Under the pieces are notes generated by a model. The model had not been told where the DNA came from. It saw only the letters and a program-made list of their open reading frames with translations, and ran no database searches. The translations under genes and the position numbers were made by a program. This document shows, in pieces, positions 55,757 to 64,000 of a stretch of DNA of 64,000 nt (the first letter of the stretch is position 1; each line of letters starts with the position of its first letter). The DNA comes from Micromussa lordhowensis. Lineage: Eukaryota; Cnidaria; Anthozoa; Scleractinia; Lobophylliidae. Where the stretch lies: positions 3,930,394-3,994,393 of the forward strand of contig OZ026597.1 in assembly GCA_964020085.1 (NCBI GenBank). The letters run 5' to 3'.

Positions 55757-58700
55757 ATGCCGTCTATTCGTATCAAAGAAGCTTATCACAATACGAAGCA
55801 TCTCATAGATGGTATAGAACTGAGCTGTAAAGTTCTAGAATTGAAGCAAAAAACAGCGGAAAAGACCGACATACCAGCCGAGCAACAAAGTAAGCTTATC
55901 TCGTGTCGTGTTTTAAGGTCTTATCTTTTCTTTTATTCTACACAACTTTAATTTCAGACTTGATTTTCTCGCAATATTCCATCTACTAACGTTCTAATTC
56001 ACCAAGACTTGTTACACAGATTCACTGTATTTAAGTTACTTACTATACATGTGCGATTTAACAAATTGACGTCAGTTTTTCATGATCTGTCCTGTTATTG
56101 ATCATAAAGTTCGTCATCACATTGTCAAAGTAGCTGTGATCCGCAGACTACTTTGACAATGTGATGACGAAATTCATTGTCAATAACAGGACAGACTCAT
56201 TAAAAACTGACATCAATTTTTTTTACGATAACAAAATGGTCGAATTGCCTGCTCTGGCTCTCTGACGTGTCACACGAATTTCAAATTCATGTGTCTGTCT
56301 GCATATTGACAATAAAAATTAGCCAATGAGCGTGCAAGAATTTCTGCAGTTATCGTAAAATCTTTCTTTCAAGGTCCAGTTATAAGCTTACTCTATAAAC
56401 AGAAAAATCTTTAATAATAATAATAGTAATGCTTGCACTTCTTATTCCTGTTGCTAGTGATAGTAAAACATTTTAAGTGAAGTGTGGTGGAGTCCAACAA
56501 AAAAGGGGGGGGCAGATGGGGTTTACTGGTATTCTTTTTCTGGAAAGTATTGGACGGGGGTCGGGGTGGGGGTGGTGGTGATTCATAAAAACTCTCTAAA
56601 CCCCATCCTACACAGCTCCAGGCCTCAGCTTCTATATCTTGTATTTATTATTTTAGAAACTTCATACCATAGAATTGATACAGTCGAACCTCTATTAACA
56701 GCCATCACCTGTTAAGTGAATGAAATCGCCGAAGTGAAACTCCTATTCACTGGCCACCTCTATTAAGAAGCACTGGCCACCTTTTGGTCATCCCAATGAG
56801 GCATGTGCAGGGCAGGGGGGGGGGACTGTCATATGAAAAGGTTGTCATCCCGCTTAGGGGTATAAATCAAGGATTCTAGTCTCACTTAACGTGTTATCCA
56901 AAATTTAATACACATATTTGGCTTTGTTTTAGGAAAGTGCGATTTAGAGATAAGAGGACTTCCATAATAGAAAATGACCACAGAAAAACAAAAATTCATT
57001 CCAAACACTTGTTTATTGATTGTCTTCACAAGATTCCATGTTTATAAGAGCATGTTTGTATTCGAATACACTGAGCAGGCATAATTCTCTACTCACTCCC
57101 ATCCTAATTCCTGAAAAACCCCTGTAAGCTGCCACCCCATTTTCGCCGAGGGTGGCCACTTAAAAGGGGTGCAACTGTCTTTACATTAAGATATGTTCTT
57201 ATACATGCAGATTTTATATTTGCTGGAGAATTGCTTAAGGATGAAAAAACTTTGGACTCTTATGGAATTGAAGATGGATTTACAGTTTACGTGATGAAGA
57301 AATGTCCTGAACCGGAACCCATTGGTATGTCAAAGCATTTATTTAACAGATAAATTATGTTTATACAGTAAAATGTAACTGTTTAATTAAGATTTCTATC
57401 ACCAATTTTCCAAGAAAATTTCCAGGTTGACAAGGGATCTGTCCTTGGGGTAACCTTGAATAGTGTCCAATTTTGTAAATGATATAAATAAAGTGTCATT
57501 AAAAAAAAACATGTAAAAAGGGACCAGAAAACTAATAAGCTTCTTGTTTCAAGATTACAGGGTAATAATCTTTAAGGAGGAAGCACCCGTCACGTAAATA
57601 CGTCTTCAAATAAGGACAGCATCCTTTTACTGCCTGCCAGCTAGTTTGGGACTAGGGGTCCATACTGTCTGGTTTCCACTGTTTTACAAAAATAGGTTAG
57701 ATATGACTTGGAAAACCCAAGAAAGGGGACTTGAGGATCAGTTAAAATTCAAAACATTTACTGTGAGAGAATGACCTGAGACCCCTCCAGAAGCTTGCAC
57801 CTGGTTTTGGAAAATCAGTCGCCATTTATCCTAGATCTGCACTTCTCAAACTCATTAATAATTCATCAAGCTAAAACAAAGAAAATCACAATTACAGTAC
57901 CGTGAAGGAGGTTTTGATACCCGGTCTTAATTAGCATAGATTTTGACGATTTTACCTGCTTCGATTGAGAAGATATATCAAACACTTGAGACAGTGCTTC
58001 ATCAGCTATCCAAACACCTCGAATTTCGTCAAAAATACTCCACTGCGCGTCGTATTTTCAACTCTCTTCTCGGTGTTTGGATATCCCGATGAAACACTGT
58101 CGCTCGTGTTTGATATATTACTTGAAAAACAATATTGGAATGGCCTGTAAACATTGCTTTTAAAAATAATAAGTCAATTTTTTTCCTACATTATTATAAG
58201 TAATTTTAAAGTACTAAATGATAAATTATTCATCACCAAATAGTTATTTTGGTATTTATCAATAATTATTCTGACATCATGTTTGATTAACTCTTGTTAC
58301 AATACTTGATGTTTTATGTAATTTAATATTGTTGTTTTGCACTTTAGAACAAGATCCAGACGATATACCAATTGGTGAAGTCATTCCTGTATTGGAGACG
58401 GCTATAAAGAGCCCTTCATATAGAAATACTGTAAGTTCCATTATAGAAGTTACATTTAAATTTATTTAGCATAAATTATTTATTAAATGATAATATTGTT
58501 TTTTTTTTAATCAGGTTGAAAAAATTCTTACCAACCCAGATATGTTGGAACAACTTACTGTTGCCACACCAGGGCTATCAAATGATCATGTTGCAATGAG
58601 TAAGTATAATGATTATTTTGATTTTTCAAAATTCTCAATCATTTTTATGTGGCTAAATGTAATTTAGGCTACATGTAAGTTAAATGCAAGACAGTGCTGG

Positions 58701-61700
58701 CCAGCAGTATCTCCCAGGGTTCTGTAGCGGGGTGCCCAGGGGTTTTGTGCAGGGGCCCCACATGGCTTACAGCTAAGCTTCGGATTTCAAGTCATTTGCG
58801 TTTTGTTATTGGTGTCGGATAGTTCGCACTGTGATTTTTTTAGGCAATTTTTTGCTCCCTTGGTGAAAAAGCTACCTGAAACGTCCTCTTTTTTTCAAAC
58901 TGATTTCTGTTGTGCTGGGTGGTTAGAAAAATTGGATTCCGCTATACCAGAGACAGAGGTGCTGTGGCCTCATATATGGCCGGTGGACTTGACTCCAGAT
59001 CAAGTGGTCCAAGTTTGAGCCCTTGCTGGGGACACTTTGTTGTGTTCTTGAGCATCACATTGCCTCTCTCCACCCAAGTGTATACATGGGTTCTGGCACA
59101 GTTAATACTTACGGGTAACCCTGCGATAGACTAGCATCCCATCCAGGGGGGAGTAGAAATATTCCTAGTGTTTCATGCTACATAAACCTACACCTGTAGT
59201 TACCCAGACTAGCCTGTTGCTATCTATACATGTATACACATGAAGCATCTTTCTTCCTCCCATGATTACTGCTTATAATAATGATAAAATATTATTACTA
59301 AACAAGTAAAACAGGTATACTAAATAAGTATTAATTGATAATAATAATTTATTAAAAAATTTGTCTCACGGAGTCAGTACAATTTAGTTATAATTAATAA
59401 CCACTTTATTTAAAGAGGAAAAAGTACCGATACTTCACAGTAGAAGTATATTTAAAACGTTTGAGTCCTACTTCATGTATGTATTGAGCTCTCTCCTTTT
59501 TTGCACTCCATGTAGCTTTTGTGCCAAAGTGTCTACCCACTATTTCCTACTTCTTTTATTATTTTTCCTTCATCAACTGCTTCTTTTCCCTTCTTTTCCA
59601 TAAACTGTTCAGACAACTGACTACAGTGTATTACTTGTTATTTATTTGTTAGCTCTACTCCAAGATCCTGAACTTCTTGAACAGCTTGTGGAGTCAGCAA
59701 ATGTTGAAACGTGAGTTAAATGGTGTTCGCTTAGAAGTTACTTGTAGGCTCTAGCTGTAGTCTAGCTTACTTTAGGTTCTAGTGTACTCTAGGCTACTCT
59801 TACAGGCTAACATAGGCTACTCTAGGCTAACACAGAAAAATCAATTACCAGTCAGTCTAAATCTTCACTTACAAATGACTGTATCTAGTAAACAGTAATA
59901 TACAACGTTGCGCCCAATTTGTACCTGTTTTCTGAACACTCAAAGACTAATGGACCACTTTGATGTCCAATGTCCTGCTTTTCCGATTTTTTCATTCACA
60001 CAAAAAATAAAACTCACTGCTTGATTTATCATGACTGTCCAGTTTAGTAAATCATTATGCAAAGTTTCACAACAATCAATTGCAAATGCATGTACAGTTG
60101 TACCAGATATACTATGGCACCCCAAACTTGCCAATTTATACAAAAAAATGGCATACGAGGGAACAAGTGCTTGTACCCTGGTATACATTTCGTCGAAAAC
60201 TTGGCAAGTTTGGTGATCCCATATTTACATGAATTTGCAACAGATTCTTATGAAACTTTGCATATTTACTAAAATTCAGCATACAATAAAGTGGTTTTTG
60301 TTTCTATGAAAAAATATGAAATATTGCTACCATTGCATGGCATATCGAAATCAAGTGACCCTTAACCATAAGTGTGGAGTTCTAACTGCAGTTGGATAGT
60401 TTAAATCAGAAATTCTTCATACATTTTCATGTCAGTTTGTTTCTAGTTTGCAAACACTTAAAAGATTTGAATTTGTGCTCTATTGAATTTAAATATCAAT
60501 TTACAGAGTGATTCAAGAGCATCCTACCCTTATTCAGGCAGCGTCCTATATTGCCGCAGCTATTGCCAAGGAGGGAGGAGGGGGTAGGCACTCTACCAGG
60601 AATCTCAGTCGTGTGGTTGGTGACGACTATGACTCTGATGATGAGCTACGAGGCATGGAACCTGGGGTAAGATGATTACATGTTGATCATCTGTGTTCAA
60701 ACTCAGAATTAAGAAATTAAATCTGCCAATAGAAGCTACATCAAGCTCTCTGAGGATCATTACACCATGTGTATTGTGTGTTAGATAGGACACAGCACTC
60801 TTACAGTGCAGGGCTGTCATTAGGGGCTCTGACCCCTAACACCTCTTACGGCTGAGTCCGACTCTAGGGTGAAATGGCCTTTGTTGGTAAAGTTCACCAA
60901 GGAAGTAGCAAGTTCGAAACAGGCTACATGTAGTTGTGAAGATCACAGCTACATGTTGACACAAAGCTTAATGACAGCCCTACAGTGCCTGTCGCTGCCC
61001 AGGAGTGATATCATTACAATACTAAAAGTAGAATGATTACCAAATTTCTTCTGACTAGAACTATATAAAAAAATTAAAATGTCTGAAACAAGTTAGGAGA
61101 ATTTGTACGTAGGCCATCTATATTTTGAGACCCGGGCTTTTCCCTTCCCTTCTTTTGGTCATAGGGTTGGAAACGTGGTCCAAGAACTATTTGTTGTGTT
61201 GGCAAGTGACTTTCAGTAGAGGTTCTGGATAGTACATGTATATGCACCGGTTGTGGCTCATGTCTCGAAAATATTTACTAACAATAAATTGTGCATTGAA
61301 ACCTACAGTTAGTCGCTCAAGCTGAACTTGTGGCAGCAAATGAAGAGCGTATCCAGTCATCAAGATCATCTGTGGCATCAAGAGGAGCATCAACATCACG
61401 CCAACCAGTCACATCATCACTATTATCATCCGCTCTTGCCAGTGCCGGAATATCCCCAGGTCCCTCAAGACATAGTGAAGGTTTGTTCAAGGGTATAAAA
61501 TTAATTTAAATTGTCGTCTGAAGGAATGATGCAGATCAGGGTTGGTAGAATTTGTTCTGTTTGGGAATCTGAGGACTGGTGGGTTTTCTTTGGCAAATAG
61601 AGTTGCTGTTAAACTGAAAATGGTAAAATTACAGTCAGGGGGGGACATCAGTTATTATATATTCAAATTTCTGCTTGCCACTGACCTTACTGAAACTTTA

Positions 61701-63009
61701 GAACAACCTTAATATATACTCTATAACAAATTAAAGTCAGAGTTTTTAGGTCGAAATGTGTTCTATAGGTAAAATATCAAACACAAAAGACAGTGTTTGA
61801 CCACATTTGCAAACACGGAGAAGACAGTTTAAAATATGATGCATAGCAACACATTTTCGACGAAATTCAAGGTGTTTGGAAATGTGGTCAAACACTGTCC
61901 TGAGTGTTTTAATTAATATATCTTCTCAATCAAAACTAAAACTAAGGAGAAAACGGAGTATTAAAATCGTAAAAATCTAATGCTAATTAAGATCAGTTAT
62001 CCAAATACCGTCACGGTCATGATTTACTTTTTAAAGTGTAAAAACGTTCTCTGGTTAATACGATTAAAAACATAAGCTTTCGGCTATCAGTCTATAGCCT
62101 TTAATGAATGAAAAATGTAAGCGTGTGAACGGAATATATTAATATACAAAAAGGGGTGCGAACAATTTTTATAAAAATATAATACAAAAAGAAATGTGAA
62201 AAAGGCTGAAAAATAAAAAATGTAAATAAGTTCTAATTGCAATAAAATGGAGTATTGCCTAGGCAACGGTCTAGAGTTATTTTCCACGTCGAAAGTTTTA
62301 GCTGTGTGCCAGGATTCTAGTATGTTCAAACGTGGTAATTGCCTTTGTCAATAACTCAAGCGTTGTCAAGGTCAATGGAGTGGTGGTTTTGCCATGCATG
62401 GTTTGAAACATTAGAGCTTGTATACATGTAGTTCTTCAAATTTCATCTATGTTCCTTTTTTCGAGTTTGGAAGCATCTTCCGGGTTTCTCCTATGTAGAT
62501 CCAAGGACAGTCTTTGCATAGGATTTTATAAATGATTTTCTTTGTTTAAACTTGATGAATTGTTAATGTTAAATGTTGTTTTTAATTAAGAAATAGAAAA
62601 CGTGTGCCGTGTTTCTATCAAGTTATAGAAACACAAGTGAAAGTTTGGAAGAACGAGAAATGCTGTGGGAACACAAGCAGCGGGCGAGTGTTTCCACAGC
62701 TTTTTCGAGTTCTCCCAAACTTTCTCGATTGTTTCTATAACTCGATAGGAACACGGAGAACATGTTTTCTATTTCTTTTAGAAAATACCACGATAAAGAA
62801 AAAGAAAAACAACTAGTTTACTTTGATCATCAAAATGTAAATTCTCTTTGTTCGCGTCATCATTACGTCAACAGCTCTTGCTTGTTCTGTGTTACTATCG
62901 AGTTATAGAAACACGGTTTTAAACCAATCAGTGTGCGTATTTGCTATGGGTTATTTTCTAATTAGCATTTCAATAAGGCCAGTGTCAAACAGGACTTTCA
63001 ACTTTTTAT

Positions 63010-63040
<31 letters not shown>

Positions 63041-64000
63041 GGCTCTTTTGGTGTATCTTGCACACTTCTAATGTTCACCCTGTGGTTCTCACTTGAAGTT
63101 AATTTGTCCATATTTTTTGCCCCTTTTCAGCTGGTCCATCCACAAGCAGTGGTCCTTCAACTTCACGTCTCTCAGCACCCGGGCCGTCAACAAGTAGAGG
63201 TCCTTCAACTTCACGGCAGACTATAACCCGTGATATGGTCAGCGAGGCCATGGCATCGGTTATGAACGTCACTCAAACATCTTCTCAGTTGCAGGTATGA
63301 CAAAAATACCGATCGTGAATATCACAGGGTAGCCTATGGGCAGGCTCTCGTATTTGGGCTGGGGGATGTGTGGTCAAGCCGGGAGAGACTTGCACACACT
63401 CCTAAACTCACTTGCATGTCAAATCAAAAAGCCACATAGCAGCACTTGAGTGCAAAACCAAAACACTAGCCTGCTCACAAGCTAGTGGCAGTACAGGCAG
63501 ACATGGTACAAATTGAGTTACATGATTGTAACAAAAGAAAAGGAGTTGTAGTCCCTGAACATCAGTGGTCCAGGTGCTACCTTTTTTGCTTTCATATCTA
63601 TATTTCACTTTGAAAAATGACAATTCAATTGTGTTTGTTGTGCCAATTTGTTGGTAATGACCACTAAGAGGCGAAAAAAAGCAGTTTTTCCACCAAGGTT
63701 GTTACAAGGCCATGTGTCTGTAGTTTATGATGTTGTTGTAGACTATGGGCAGCCCCCTATTTTTCTTAGTCCATCAAGCGTACAGCGAAAGATTGAACAC
63801 CTATGAAGAAAAATGGCAGCTACATGCATGTGGAAACCGGGGGGGGGGGGGGGGTTGGGGGGGCTTTCTTTGCACTCATGCCCTTGCATGGCGTATTTAC
63901 TCTTGCACATTCTAGACTTTTATATCGTGCTTGACCGACTAAGAAAAAGAAGAGTGTTCTTGTAGTCTATTGGTTGTTGTATTGTATATACATGTAATTG
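55757..64000 (+). CDS. UBL7: Ubiquitin-like protein 7 (3' end beyond window)
   Basis: Eight exons in phase: 55757-55889, 57211-57324, 58348-58430, 58515-58599, 59653-59710, 60507-60666, 61309-61480 and 63131-63294, 323 residues so far. The first two encode a ubiquitin-like fold: ELSCKVLELKQKTAEKTDIP, then FIFAGELLKDEKTLDSYGIE and FTVYVMKK (residues 1-75). Family-specific segments follow: ILTNPDMLEQLTVATPGLS, LLQDPELLEQLVESANVET and HPTLIQAASYIAAAIAKEGG, then DDYDSDDELRGMEPG and Ser/Thr-rich GPSTSR repeats. UBL7 has a C-terminal UBA domain (family knowledge); it must lie right of 64000. The ATG at 55757 is the first in frame after a stop. Introns are rich in MITEs. Confidence 0.9.
56063..56221. 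repeat. Foldback hairpin, ~70-bp arms (UBL7 intron 1)
   Basis: 'aaattgacgtcagttttt' is mirrored by 'aaaaactgacatcaattt', then 'tgtcctgttattgatc' by 'gtcaataacaggaca', then 'cgtcatcacattgtcaaagt' by 'actttgacaatgtgatgacg'. The loop is about 18 bp. Confidence 0.9.
57930..58140. mobile_element. Foldback element with GATATATCAAACAC arms, copy 1
   Basis: 'gatatatcaaacacttgaga' is mirrored by 'gctcgtgtttgatatatt', with inner 'cagtgcttcatcagctatcc' and 'ggatatcccgatgaaacact'. Flanked by 'ttaattagcatagattttga', which also flanks the copy at 61765-61990. Confidence 0.82.
58970..59200 (+). mobile_element. tRNA-derived SINE (UBL7 intron 4)
   Basis: The head 'ggtggacttgactccagatc' and 'gtggtccaagtttgagccct' has a B-box-like GTCCAAGTTTGAGC. 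Core: 'tgttcttgagcatcac', 'ttgcctctctccacccaagt', 'aaccctgcgatagactagca', 'tcccatccagg'. Confidence 0.72.
59950..60325. mobile_element. Palindromic MITE, family of 12082-12470
   Basis: 'gtccagtttagtaaatcatt' and 'gcaaagtttcacaaca' are mirrored by 'tcttatgaaactttgcatat' and 'tactaaaattcagcat'. The centre 'caaacttgccaatttataca' pairs with 'aaacttggcaagttt'. Same arrangement as 12082. Confidence 0.8.
60810..60980. mobile_element. 171-bp hAT-type MITE with 8-bp target duplication
   Basis: The ends 'gggctgtcatta' and 'taatgacagccc' are inverted. TACAGTGC occurs directly outside both ends (60802-60809 and 60981-60988). An 8-bp duplication is typical of hAT insertions. It lies in UBL7 intron 6. Confidence 0.82.
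61765..61990. mobile_element. Foldback element with GATATATCAAACAC-type arms, copy 2 (inverted)
   Basis: 'aaaagacagtgtttgaccac' and 'atttgcaaacac' are mirrored by 'gtgtttggaaatgtgg' and 'tcaaacactgtcctgagtgt'. The right flank 'ctaatgctaattaagatc' is the inverse of the left flank of the 57930 copy, so the two copies face opposite ways. Confidence 0.8.
62050..62560 (-). pseudogene. Penelope-like element relic with GIY-YIG endonuclease end
   Basis: The minus strand reads KIIYKILCKDCPWIYIGETR then KMLPNSKKGT and a stop. 'C-K-D-C-x-x-x-Y-I-G-E-T' is the start of the GIY-YIG domain at the C-terminus of Penelope-like retroelements. Further down, in another frame, comes ILESWHTAKTFDVENNSRPL and PRQYSILL, the usual last part. 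Several frameshifts and stops make it dead. The 3' tail 'agctttcggct' resembles 1740-1815. Confidence 0.75.
62606..62760. repeat. Foldback hairpin with GTTTCTATCAAGTTATAGAAAC arms
   Basis: 'ccgtgtttctatcaagttat' with 'gaaagtttgg' is mirrored by 'ccaaactttctcga' with 'ataactcgataggaacacgg'. Inner 'gaaatgctgtgggaacac' pairs with 'gtgtttccacagcttttt'. A lone arm-like piece recurs at about 62890-62915. Confidence 0.8.

Noticed and set aside
63008..63226. Frame through a G-tract into UBL7 exon 8
   Set aside because: Wrong frame relative to the phased UBL7 exon 63131-63294.

Overview
The window is nuclear DNA from an animal, most likely an anthozoan cnidarian such as a stony coral. The evidence is AT-rich sequence, intron-rich genes whose proteins resemble vertebrate orthologues closely, and a dense background of short palindromic (foldback) transposons, a tRNA-derived SINE, Penelope-like and LINE relics. 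I cannot name the species. There is no prokaryotic operon, CRISPR array or tRNA/rRNA gene that I can support.

Layout. Position 1-1452 (+) holds the last two coding exons of a LamG/concanavalin-like protein. POLR3G (-, 2817-6966) and PGPEP1 (+, 7039-11051) are head to head with 72 bp between start codons. From 11052 to 21993 there is no gene I can support, only transposon relics, an L1-type LINE fragment and a broken TPR piece. SMN (+, 21994-28907) and CCDC15 (-, 30414-31898) are convergent. CCDC15 is head to head with a membrane-anchored SDR9C-type dehydrogenase (+, 32026-35794). SUB1/PC4 (-, 38324-41030) follows, then a 15-exon PWWP3A/MUM1-type gene (-, 43355-55505), which is head to head with UBL7 (+, 55757 to beyond the right edge).

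The genes are mostly nuclear housekeeping functions: RNA polymerase III, snRNP assembly, a transcription coactivator and a chromatin reader. Added to these are a peptidase, a retinoid/steroid-type dehydrogenase and a ubiquitin-like protein. Nothing shows that they form one pathway; the repeated theme is divergent pairs sharing short promoters.

Exon maps were built by hand from splice signals, reading phase and resemblance to known orthologues, and every junction quoted was checked for phase. The most interesting points are: a tandem triplication that copied part of a PGPEP1 exon; a GC-AG intron in SUB1; inverted GAAC/GTTC arrays bracketing three PWWP3A exons; a MITE with an exact 9-bp target duplication; a MITE nested inside another palindromic MITE with a related uninterrupted copy elsewhere in the window; and a very high density of foldback elements.
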